This document shows positions 1 through 6,706 of a DNA stretch of 64,000 nucleotides, in pieces (within the stretch, counting starts at the first letter, position 1; every line of letters begins with the position of its first letter). The stretch lies in NCBI GenBank assembly GCA_947647735.1, contig CANSLJ010000001.1:1-64000 (forward strand). The letters are read 5' to 3'. The notes beneath the pieces are model-generated. The model searched no databases. It was not told where the DNA came from and saw only the letters and a list, made by a program, of their open reading frames with translations. The position numbers and the translations under genes are program-made. This stretch comes from an uncultured bacterium. Lineage in GTDB: Bacteria; Bacillota; Clostridia; Lachnospirales; Lachnospiraceae.

Positions 1-1030
1 TCGATTTAAATGCAACACAGGAAAAGAAATTATTATTTTCAATTCCTTTATCCATTAGTGCGTCGTGATTACAACCGCCTAAACAATACTTATACAATAT
101 ACATGTATCAATACACTTTCTTCTTCTCTTTACAGCCTGTCCTATCAAACTCTTAAATGCGTCATTTTCAAATACATTATTTATATGTTTTACATTTGAA
201 ATATTCCCTAAGCAAAAATCCTCTGGAAAATTACGAGAACATGGATAAATATCCCCCCTAGAGTTCATACATAAAAACTGCCCTAAACATGATGCATGAT
301 TACAGATTCTATGAAAACCGTCACCTTTGCACATTAAAGAAAAATAGGATTCAAAAGGGTCAACTCTGATATTACACTTGCTATCATGAATATAGTATTC
401 AAACAATCTTTTCATTGCATCACAATAGGCTTGTACACTATAGCTCAGTCCTTTTTCGTCAACCAGCGCACAGTGAAAAATAGGATTCAATCTAACATTC
501 AGCTCATTATCTCTATAAAATCTATAGACTTCAATTATTCTGTTCAAATCATCATTCAACAACACTTTAATAGTTGAAACTTTCTGATTGTCATTTCTTA
601 CCAGATCAAAAGCCTCTTCTGTTTTAGTTGACAAGCCTCTTGTATTTTCATTTGAATTTCCATCAAAAGAAAAGCCAAATGTAAAACCTTCTCTTTTAAG
701 AAATTTATATATTTCGGGAGTTAATAAAGTCCCATTAGTTTGAATGGCATTGGTTATACATATCCCAGTTTTTCTTTTTATATTATTTTCTACTTGAACT
801 ATTTGCTCAAAAAAAGGTCTCCCCACGATCAATGGTTCCCCACCATGCCAAATTATCCTTACCGTTTGGTAGACTCCTACGCACTTTTCCAACAATTCTT
901 CAAATAACTGAATAGGCATTATTTCAGTACCATATTCATAATCTGCATGATAACAATAAATGCAACGTAAATTGCAAGCATCTGTAGGTTTTATTAAAAT
1001 ATTTATCACATTAATTGGATTATTATTCAT
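1..1030 (-). CDS. Radical SAM/SPASM peptide maturase (3' end beyond window)
   Basis: Read directly from the minus strand; 343 codons are open from the ATG at 1030 to the window edge, and an in-frame TAA lies two codons before the ATG. Residues C19, C23 and C26 form the CxxxCxxC motif that holds the radical SAM iron-sulfur cluster, and WHGGEP at 61-66 is the usual GGE SAM-contact motif. The C-terminal half is a SPASM domain: C243, C248, C254, C264 and C273, then Cx3Cx5Cx3C at 306-320 and C338, ligands for auxiliary clusters. Such enzymes modify ribosomal peptides or sulfatases. Two tiny Tyr/Asp-rich genes directly upstream point to a peptide substrate. The ribosome site is weak. Only the last residues are missing. 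The substrate assignment is inference. Confidence 0.9.
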   Translation of the reverse strand, partial: MNNNPINVINILIKPTDACNLRCIYCYHADYEYGTEIMPIQLFEELLEKCVGVYQTVRIIWHGGEPLIVGRPFFEQIVQVENNIKRKTGICITNAIQTNGTLLTPEIYKFLKREGFTFGFSFDGNSNENTRGLSTKTEEAFDLVRNDNQKVSTIKVLLNDDLNRIIEVYRFYRDNELNVRLNPIFHCALVDEKGLSYSVQAYCDAMKRLFEYYIHDSKCNIRVDPFESYFSLMCKGDGFHRICNHASCLGQFLCMNSRGDIYPCSRNFPEDFCLGNISNVKHINNVFENDAFKSLIGQAVKRRRKCIDTCILYKYCLGGCNHDALMDKGIENNNFFSCVAFKS

Positions 1031-1103
1031 ATATTACACTTTGATGTATAAACACCTTATCTCCTTTTTACACTCTCATGACACATTAAATATTGTAACA
1101 AAT

Positions 1104-1131
1104 AAAAAGAGAAGAGAACAAGAACCTTCTC
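1104..1131 (-). terminator. Hairpin plus T-tract between precursor genes and maturase (attenuator)
   Basis: On the minus strand GAGAAG and CTTCTC pair around an 11-nt loop and are followed by TTTTTA. It lies 29 bp after the first-peptide stop and about 75 bp before the maturase start. The stem is short, so a partial terminator that keeps the enzyme below its substrate level is more likely than full termination. Confidence 0.45.
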
Positions 1132-1158
1132 CTTACTCCCTTCTCACATTATTCCTAA

Positions 1159-1260
1159 TCATTCATCTAGATTATCACTGTCGCCATGCTCTGTGTAATC
1201 AGTGTATACGCTAGCACAATCATCCGTATCGTACATTGTTTGGGAAATATATTCTTCCAT
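1159..1260 (-). CDS. Putative RiPP precursor peptide 1 (33 aa)
   Basis: A 33-aa ORF starting at ATG 1260 behind a strong GGAGGAATAAA ribosome site. The N-terminal part is acidic (MEEYIS), followed by DTDDCASVYTDYTEHG and an acidic tail. The Tyr-Thr-Asp and Tyr-Thr-Glu triplets recur in the neighbouring peptide, and it has one Cys (C15). It is co-oriented with a radical SAM/SPASM gene 128 bp downstream. Size, acidity, ribosome site and repeated motif fit a maturase substrate. No secretion gene is visible because the operon runs off the edge. The precursor role is inferred from context; the product is not identified. Confidence 0.72.
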   Translation of the reverse strand: MEEYISQTMYDTDDCASVYTDYTEHGDSDNLDE

Positions 1261-1313
1261 TTTATTCCTCCTATCCAACAAAACAAATCATTAATCCATC
1301 CAAACAGAACTAA

Positions 1314-1418
1314 TTACATGTGATCAGTATAATCAGTATATACTGTATAATCAACATAAGAAGTTCCCGTTTCTGAATCACCATTCTGGTCATAATACTC
1401 TTCAAATACTTCTACCAT
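1314..1418 (-). CDS. Putative RiPP precursor peptide 2 (34 aa)
   Basis: A 34-aa ORF starting at ATG 1418 with an AAAGGA ribosome site 7 nt upstream, first gene behind the consensus promoter at 1456-1484. The N-terminus is acidic (MVEVFEEYYDQNGDSE). The C-terminal 14 residues read YVDYTVYTDYTDHM, a tight run of aromatic-X-Asp units. Peptide 1 carries the related YTDYTEH, so the two genes look like diverged duplicates sharing a modified core. Aromatic-x-Asp triplets are known targets of three-residue-cyclophane-forming radical SAM enzymes; applying that here is inference. No cleavage motif is evident. Confidence 0.72.
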   Translation of the reverse strand: MVEVFEEYYDQNGDSETGTSYVDYTVYTDYTDHM

Positions 1419-1455
1419 AATTAATCCTTTCTGTATATATAAAACACTTTTTATA

Positions 1456-1484
1456 ATTATATTACAAACATTAAACACTGTCAA
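1456..1484 (-). promoter_or_regulatory. Perfect sigma-A promoter of the peptide operon
   Basis: On the minus strand TTGACA (1479-1484) and TATAAT (1456-1461) are separated by exactly 17 bp, all twelve positions matching consensus. It is 37 bp from the first precursor start. The insertion sequence's target duplication ends 8 bp upstream of the -35 box, so the promoter core is intact but any distal operator would be displaced. Confidence 0.85.
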
Positions 1485-1501
1485 TTATTTTATAATAAAC
1501 G

Positions 1502-2755
1502 CACGACAAAGCACGACAAACGCATGAATGCTCTGTCATCCTTTTTCCTTATCGAGCAGCATTTTAAAAAGATAATACTTCTTCCGGATACTGTATCGGA
1601 CGAAGGCTGATCACAAACCGTTTTTTCTTCATCGACAATCCGGGTTTCATCAGTTCTATCATTTTCAGGATGCTCAGACTCCACTTTCTGATGATGTTCT
1701 GGTTCCGGGCCGCCTGTTTATCCAGCATTGTGTTTGCATCTTCACGGAATGTCACATCCAGCTGCCAGTGCATGCTCTCCACGCTCCAGCGCCCCCTTAC
1801 TGCTCTCCGGAATGTTTCCGCATCCGCCTCAAGGCTGCTGATATAATACCGGTACTCTTTCCGTTCCCCTTTTCTCCCCTTATCGTTTTTTCCTCCATCC
1901 CTATGCTTTTCAGCCCTTTCCATTCCTTCTTCTGCGGCAGCCAGCCGATGTCCTCCGTCTGATAATATTCCCTCTTTTCCACCTGGCCATGGGCTTTCTC
2001 TATTGTGCAAACATACTTCTTTTTTTCCTGCAGTTTCTTTCGTATTTTCTCATCCCTGAAATACAGCTCCACATCTTCATGCAGCCCCACCTGGTTCCCT
2101 TTTAATGCCAGCACATAGTCGGCACGTTTCTTTCGTATCTTTTCCGCTATCGTCTTCTGGGTTCCCATCGCATCAATTGTAATGATATGCCCCTTTACCT
2201 GTATCCTGTCCAGCAGTTCCGGTATCGCGGTGATCTCATTGCTCTTTTCCTCCACTGCTTTCTGACCCAGGCAAAAGCCATCCTCCCTGCTCCATGCTGA
2301 AACAATATGTGACGGCTTTCCTTCTTTTCTCTTATTGGAACGCATGGTTTTTCCGTCAGTGCAGATAATCTTTTTCAGGGCCTCTCCCTCATTCCTGTTC
2401 AGAAGTTCTTGCCATTTCCAGTACAGCTGGATCTCCGGTGCGACAAGGCCCATGACACGGTTAAGGGTATCATGGGAAAGGATGCCGTTTTTTAGTTCTA
2501 TATACCTGCGCAGGTAATCCTGATATTCTTTTGCGAACAGTGCCATTTCCACCCAGTCATCCGCATTGGCAAGGGTTGCAAACAGGACAATGGCAAGTAT
2601 GTCTTTCAGTTTGTGCCGTACTTGTCTTTCCTGCCGCACATCTTCAATGTATTCCATCCAGTTTAACAGTTCTTCCATTATGAACAATCCTTTTTTCTTT
2701 TATTTTACCAGAAAAAAGGATTGTTCATAATTTATTTACTCATGCGTTTGTCGTG
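1502..2755 (-). mobile_element. ISAs1-family insertion sequence
   Basis: A 1.25-kb element bounded by the inverted repeat CACGACAAACGCATG (left copy 1512-1526) and its exact complement at 2741-2755. The 9-bp direct repeat TAATAAACG at 1493-1501 and 2756-2764 is the target duplication, placing the left end at 1502. The left end therefore has an extra 10 bp, CACGACAAAG, almost repeating the terminus. It carries one transposase split by a frameshift. Insertion upstream of the peptide promoter split the former intergenic region. Confidence 0.88.
1564..2687 (-). pseudogene. ISAs1-family DDE transposase, split by a -1 frameshift
   Basis: Two overlapping reading frames together give about 374 residues, the family's usual length. 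The first frame (2687 downward) holds the N-terminal domain, the first catalytic Asp in ICTDGKT and the second in ITIDAMG. The second frame (to 1564) holds YYISSL and RGRWSVESMHWQLDV with the catalytic Glu. They join at A_AAG_GGG (1866-1872), which is in the right phase for a -1 shift. Either a mutation has inactivated the gene or ribosomes slip there; without the shift the DDE triad is incomplete. The ATG at 2687 is inside the right end of the element. Confidence 0.8.
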
Positions 2756-2791
2756 TAATAAACGTTTTTCTTGCCGATAATCTAGAGATAT

Positions 2792-2807
2792 TTTTGTTAT
2801 AACAAAA
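2792..2807. promoter_or_regulatory. 16-bp perfect palindrome TTTTGTTATAACAAAA
   Basis: A perfect two-fold symmetric AT-rich site 36 bp beyond the insertion sequence. Before insertion it would have lain about 40 bp upstream of the -35 box of the peptide operon promoter. It could be an operator displaced by the insertion, or chance symmetry in AT-rich DNA. Nothing else is recognised between 2756 and 2934. Confidence 0.3.
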
Positions 2808-2934
2808 CAAATGCTCCTTCTCATCAAATCGAAAGTTTTCCGGGATAAACTGCGGAATATAATGATGTTTTACCGGCTATTTCCACTCTCACATTTTAAA
2901 TAAATTGATTTTAAAAAATGATTGTCATCCTGTA

Positions 2935-3249
2935 TTACCTTTCCTGTTTTTCAGCTTCCTGAATGCCGTATCTGTAAATCTTGTTAAGTTTCGCCTGTGT
3001 CTGTTCCAGCTCATGTTTCCTTACAAGCATATCCCGGTCACTGAGGATTGCGAGCATCTCATCCACGACATCTTCTATGCGCGGCTCCGTATAGCGGTAC
3101 AGATATCCCAGCATTCTTGTTGCTGTATAATCTGTATTTATCCGTTTATATGCAATCTCCCTGCAAAAATCCTCCGGGAATCCTGTTTCCTGCAGCGCCC
3201 TGAACAGTTCATTACTCCGTTCCTTAACGCTGGAATCCTGTTTTGCCAT
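2935..3249 (-). CDS. Uncharacterised 104-aa helical protein
   Basis: The start at ATG 3249 is chosen for the GAGGTG ribosome site just upstream. The protein is soluble, charged and predicted mostly helical. It begins MAKQDSSVKERSNELFRALQ and ends with a Lys/Glu/Gln-rich helix. No membrane segment, cysteine cluster or catalytic motif stands out, and I do not assign a family. It is co-oriented with the HD-domain gene upstream and seems to end the cargo cluster. The 150 bp to the next gene hold nothing recognisable. Confidence 0.6.
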   Translation of the reverse strand: MAKQDSSVKERSNELFRALQETGFPEDFCREIAYKRINTDYTATRMLGYLYRYTEPRIEDVVDEMLAILSDRDMLVRKHELEQTQAKLNKIYRYGIQEAEKQER

Positions 3250-3404
3250 AATCACACCTCAGAATATTCCAGATTTTCATATAACAGTCTGCTTCCCTCA
3301 GAAATACCCTCCGGCAACAAAGCCCTTGCAACGCATTTTTCATTCCCCGGACTGTCATCCTCCAAAACAAGGAAAACATAATCCGCGGCTTCCTCTTTCA
3401 CATT

Positions 3405-3869
3405 TTAAGAAAGTCCAAATTCCCTGCACAGATTCTCATACCTTTTCTGTTCCTTCTCCTTTACGGGTTTGGAAATGTCGTTCATACAGTGATGCATCAC
3501 ATCGGCATCTTTCAGCACTTCATCCATCGGCTTATCGATAACCTGTTTGTCATCATGATGATAAATGGCGGAGCATATCATCTCTGTCTCCTTATCGTCC
3601 GTAATCTTCATTTCTCCTAAAATTTCCCCGGCAAGCTGCGCCCCCTTATGGGCATGGTCCTCATAAGAGCCTGACTCATAAGCATATAAATCGTGCAGCA
3701 TTGCCGCCAGTGATGCAATCTCCGGATCCAATCCTCTTTTCTTTGCAATAAGGACCACTGCCAGCGAAACACCATTCAGGTGCGCTATGGCGCTGTTCCG
3801 CTTTCCGGTATCCTCCATGTTTTCCAGCTTACGGTCTACATACTCCCTTAATTCTTTTAAACGTCCCAT
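3405..3869 (-). CDS. HD-domain metal-dependent phosphohydrolase
   Basis: A 154-aa protein with HD-superfamily metal ligands in order: an early His in IAHLNG (about 30), the HD doublet in MLHDLYAYES (about 58), His in EDHAHKGA (about 72), HH in AIYHHDD (about 104) and Asp in LKDADVMHH (about 123). HD enzymes hydrolyse phosphate esters, often nucleotides; the substrate here is unknown. It follows the 54-aa gene by 23 bp and is part of a cargo cluster with macro-domain, Smr and AlkZ-like genes. Confidence 0.82.
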   Translation of the reverse strand: MGRLKELREYVDRKLENMEDTGKRNSAIAHLNGVSLAVVLIAKKRGLDPEIASLAAMLHDLYAYESGSYEDHAHKGAQLAGEILGEMKITDDKETEMICSAIYHHDDKQVIDKPMDEVLKDADVMHHCMNDISKPVKEKEQKRYENLCREFGLS

Positions 3870-3892
3870 TTTCTCCTTCTCCTCTTCTGTGA

Positions 3893-4057
3893 TTATATTT
3901 CCTCTGCCATGCGCATCCCGTAAGCCACGCCTTTTTTGTCCAGCACATCTGTCACCCTGTCTATCGCCGTATCCTCATCCACTGCCATCACTTTTTCATG
4001 GTATATCTCCCTGTCATCCTCTTCGGAAAATACTGTTACTTCATAGATAGGCGGCAT
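3893..4057 (-). CDS. 54-aa conserved small protein, copy 1
   Basis: Read directly: ATG at 4057, TAA at 3893-3895. It begins MPPIYEVTVFSEEDDREIY and ends GMRMAEEI; it is acidic and looks like one compact beta-alpha unit. A second copy of the same length lies at 48482-48646 with only a few substitutions, which argues that it is a real selected gene. The function is unknown. It lies 6 bp after the YunG-like gene. Confidence 0.75.
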   Translation of the reverse strand: MPPIYEVTVFSEEDDREIYHEKVMAVDEDTAIDRVTDVLDKKGVAYGMRMAEEI

Positions 4058-4063
4058 ATCTCT

Positions 4064-4543
4064 TTACACTCCTTTATCATATAGCTCCGGAAACTCATCC
4101 GCAGTCAGATGCAGATACGCAGACACCTTTTCCCTCAGATATTCATACCGCAGCCGTTTTTCTTCTTTCATAAAATGAATTTCCCGGAACTGTTCAGGAT
4201 TATTTTCATATACTAACCGGTCTGCTTCCGCTCCGAACTGTTCACTTGTCAGGTCAAAACAGCAGTTACCTGCTGCATTATAGCAGTGATAATTTCCGCC
4301 TGGCCTTAAAATACCATAAACCTTGCCCCCGAAAATATCCTGTGCAAGAAACGCTGTGATGGAACACTGTCCTAACGTTTTGTTTTCCCTGCTCCATTGC
4401 TCCCTCATCCTGGGGGCACAGGTATCAGCACACCATATTTCCGACAGGATATCATACAATTCTTTGGGAGAATGGATAGCCCGGTATTTTTCATTGACCG
4501 GCTTCATGTCTGCGTTCTCCCAGCCATAAAAACAATACTGCAT
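4064..4543 (-). CDS. YunG-like protein
   Basis: A 159-aa soluble protein. The central region, CAPRMREQWSRENKTLGQC followed by ITAFLAQDIFGG and a Tyr/His-containing strand (NYHCYN) with DLTSEQF, resembles the YunG-like family I recall from Bacillus. That pattern suggests a Cys/His-containing enzyme-like fold, but no biochemical role is established to my knowledge. The start at 4543 has an AGAGGCGGG ribosome site. It sits between the macro-domain and 54-aa genes and is missing from the second cargo copy at 48.5 kb. Confidence 0.65.
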   Translation of the reverse strand: MQYCFYGWENADMKPVNEKYRAIHSPKELYDILSEIWCADTCAPRMREQWSRENKTLGQCSITAFLAQDIFGGKVYGILRPGGNYHCYNAAGNCCFDLTSEQFGAEADRLVYENNPEQFREIHFMKEEKRLRYEYLREKVSAYLHLTADEFPELYDKGV

Positions 4544-4572
4544 TCTGCCCGCCTCTCTTTACCTTTCCATGC

Positions 4573-5112
4573 TTATAGCTGCTCTGTGCTCAGATTCTCT
4601 CCTAAATGATATTTCAATATCATATCCTGGTAAAGCAGTTTCGTTTCCGCATCAAACGCCACCAGGTAAACTTCATATTCGTCCCCGAATCCCTTTGTCT
4701 CTTCCAGAATCGTCTTTACCGCCGCCTTCGCTGCTTCCTTTTTGGGATAACCGTAAATTCCCGTGGATATTGCAGGAAAAGCAATGCTTTTCAGGTTATT
4801 TTCTTTCCAGAGGGCAAGGGAATTTTTATAACAGTTTACAAGAAGTTCCCTCTCCCCGTTACTACCGCCCCGCCACACCGGACCGACCGTATGAATCACA
4901 TATTTTGCCGGCAGTCTGTACCCTTTTGTCATCTTTGCCTCCCCGGTTTTTGCGCCGTGCAGGTTCCTGCACTCCTCTAATAGTTCCGGTCCCGCCGCTC
5001 TGTGGATGGCGCCGTCCACTCCTCCGCCGCCAAGCAGGGAACTGTTTGCTGCGTTCACAATGGCATCGACCTTTAACTTTGTAATATCACCTTTATATAC
5101 TTTTAAATGCAT
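4573..5112 (-). CDS. Macro-domain protein (O-acetyl-ADP-ribose deacetylase type)
   Basis: A single 179-aa macro domain. Signatures: [21 protein letters not shown] (about 18-38; the NAAN Asn and the Gly-rich, Asp-containing loop line the ADP-ribose pocket), [10 protein letters not shown] (about 73-82) and [12 protein letters not shown] (about 113-124) for the distal ribose loop. Members hydrolyse O-acetyl-ADP-ribose or remove ADP-ribose from proteins or nucleic acids. Genomic location with DNA-repair-like genes suggests an accessory role, but no partner ADP-ribosyltransferase is seen here. Confidence 0.9.
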   Translation of the reverse strand: MHLKVYKGDITKLKVDAIVNAANSSLLGGGGVDGAIHRAAGPELLEECRNLHGAKTGEAKMTKGYRLPAKYVIHTVGPVWRGGSNGERELLVNCYKNSLALWKENNLKSIAFPAISTGIYGYPKKEAAKAAVKTILEETKGFGDEYEVYLVAFDAETKLLYQDMILKYHLGENLSTEQL

Positions 5113-5127
5113 GTTGAAACCTCCCGT

Positions 5128-5388
5128 CTAATATAATTCTTTCAATATCAGTTCCGTTATCCCCTCATTATCCCCCATCACAACCCGTTTTACTTTCGGC
5201 TCTCTGCCGTAGCCGAACTCTTCCCTGACCGCTGTGCGGATACGGACACCCCCGTGATAGCCATGAATGATCCGCACCCTGTATGTGCCATTTCCCGCCT
5301 GCGCCACTTTTTTCTGTACCGCTTTTATGGCTTCCTCCACTTTTAACCCGTGAACATCTATCTCTATAATTGGATCATTTATCATCAT
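5128..5388 (-). CDS. Smr-domain protein, copy 1 (86 aa)
   Basis: A stand-alone Smr domain. EIDVHGLKVEEAIKAV (9-24) matches the LDxHG motif, and IIHGYHGGVRIRTAVREE (38-55) matches the HGxG motif that follows it. Smr domains act as nicking nucleases or RNA endonucleases in MutS2-like and ribosome-rescue proteins. It is nearly identical to a second copy at 48719-48979, differing at only a few residues. Lies 15 bp from the macro-domain gene. Confidence 0.88.
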   Translation of the reverse strand: MMINDPIIEIDVHGLKVEEAIKAVQKKVAQAGNGTYRVRIIHGYHGGVRIRTAVREEFGYGREPKVKRVVMGDNEGITELILKELY

Positions 5389-5407
5389 AAGCCTTTCTTG
5401 CTTCCCT

Positions 5408-6148
5408 TTATCTGATTATTTTTTTAATCACTTTATCCGGCGCTCCCGGATATAATTCTTTGATATGCTCGAATATCCTCTCACCGGAATCCTCCGGTTC
5501 CTCCCGATATGCCCCTGTCACCATGTCATATCCCCACAACCTTTCCGGCCTGCTGTAAACACATACAGGCATACCATACGCCTGCCCTTTTTTACTCCTT
5601 TTGCGACGAAACTCAGAAACAACAAGATATGTCTGCATCTGAAGCTCCGTTATGATTCCGTCAAAATTCTTATATCCGTCCTTCCCAAAACCTGCCCCGC
5701 GTTTCAGGTGCAGACCTGTATGCCCCCGATCCGCTTCCGTCTCTTCATCTGTCCCAAAACAGTCCATGATCTTTTTATGACGGATATTCGCAAGACCATC
5801 CTCCCACCGGGCATCAAAATCATATCCGTCCCGTCTGTAATTTACAAAAACCGGGAACCATTCCTTACTGATAAATCCCACTTTTCTGTCAAAGAATTTA
5901 CCATAGGCAACCTTTCCCGTCCCCGCGATTACCTCCCGCCATTCCCACGGGTCCTGTTCCGCATTTCCCGTCCACCAGTACAGCGGCGATACCCGTTCTT
6001 CCACAGAAAATCCCTCTATCTCATTTCGGAATAACGGAAGAAACCCGGTTTCATTTATCCGGTTTATCAACTCCTGCCAGGTACGGATGCGGCATGGGTC
6101 ATTCCATTCCAGCCCGTTCATCACCCAGCCGTCCCCTTCTTTTGCCAT
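5408..6148 (-). CDS. AlkZ-related protein
   Basis: ATG at 6148 is chosen because GGAGGTGAACCAG precedes it. The 246-aa protein contains FLPLFRNEIEGFSVEER, YWWTGNAEQDPWEWRE and FISKEWFPVFVNYRRDGYDF, which I recall as typical of clostridial proteins annotated as AlkZ-related (DNA glycosylase/winged-helix superfamily). True glycosylase activity is not shown. The shortened right-hand copy of this cargo lacks this gene exactly, with flanking sequence rejoined near 49018. Confidence 0.65.
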   Translation of the reverse strand: MAKEGDGWVMNGLEWNDPCRIRTWQELINRINETGFLPLFRNEIEGFSVEERVSPLYWWTGNAEQDPWEWREVIAGTGKVAYGKFFDRKVGFISKEWFPVFVNYRRDGYDFDARWEDGLANIRHKKIMDCFGTDEETEADRGHTGLHLKRGAGFGKDGYKNFDGIITELQMQTYLVVSEFRRKRSKKGQAYGMPVCVYSRPERLWGYDMVTGAYREEPEDSGERIFEHIKELYPGAPDKVIKKIIR

Positions 6149-6271
6149 CTGGTTCACCTCCGGTATATCAAAAAGAATCCCTGCCTGTTTCCATAATCAT
6201 CATACCCCTTTTATCCCGTATTTGTATACATTTATTTTCCTCTTACACCATACTTCCTGCACGTTTGCATA

Positions 6272-6298
6272 GAACAAAATGCCTTCGGCATTATGTTA
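6272..6298. repeat. Compact inverted repeat downstream of mobC
   Basis: AACAAAATGCC and GGCATTATGTT, eleven-base arms with one mismatch around TTC, form a tight hairpin about 70 bp past the mobC stop. It could be a second terminator or part of a transfer origin near the relaxosome gene. No nic-site consensus was identified. Confidence 0.35.
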
Positions 6299-6324
6299 CT
6301 CTTTGACGGAATTTCCCATAATTC

Positions 6325-6360
6325 AAAAAACAGGCGCAGAGAAGTCATTTTCTGCGCCCG
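6325..6360 (-). terminator. Rho-independent terminator after mobC
   Basis: On the minus strand GGCGCAGA and TCTGCGCC pair around a 10-nt loop and are followed by TGTTTTTT. It is 8 bp past the mobC stop and closes the helicase-mobC transcript. Confidence 0.85.
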
Positions 6361-6367
6361 CATGTCA

Positions 6368-6706
6368 TTACAGGTTTGCAAATTTCCGTATCAGTGAAAG
6401 AAGCCCCGCCTGTGCCGCCGCGTACCCTTTGCGCAGATCCTCCACATCCTCAGCATAAAGATTGCGCGTCTCGTTACAGCGGCGGGCTATCTGGTTTGTG
6501 TTTACAGACAGGGAGCGTAGAAGTTTTGTCAGTTCCTTCACGCTCTCCATATCCAGGTGAACGATATAGCCGTCCACCGCCATCTTCCTCAGGTATGCCC
6601 GTTTATTCTTTGTGCCTGCCTGTTCCATCTTTTTCTCAATCAGGGCCATTTCCTCCGGGCTTACCTTAAAGTAAAGCCCGACAGTGCGCCCTTCCGTTTT
6701 CCGCAT
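6368..6706 (-). CDS. mobC: MobC-like relaxosome accessory protein
   Basis: A 112-aa basic protein. GLYFKVSPEEMALIEKKM at the N-terminus is ribbon-helix-helix-like, and LRSLSVNTNQIARRCNETRN (about 66-85) is the conserved MobC helix. MobC binds the transfer origin and helps the relaxase nick. Its start overlaps the end of the giant helicase gene by one base. A relaxase gene normally follows; here there is a terminator and then cargo, so the relaxase is elsewhere or lost. Confidence 0.85.
   Translation of the reverse strand: MRKTEGRTVGLYFKVSPEEMALIEKKMEQAGTKNKRAYLRKMAVDGYIVHLDMESVKELTKLLRSLSVNTNQIARRCNETRNLYAEDVEDLRKGYAAAQAGLLSLIRKFANL

Noticed and set aside
386-577. 63-aa plus-strand frame near the left edge
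   Set aside because: It is antisense to the radical SAM gene, whose Cys motifs and length show which strand is coding.
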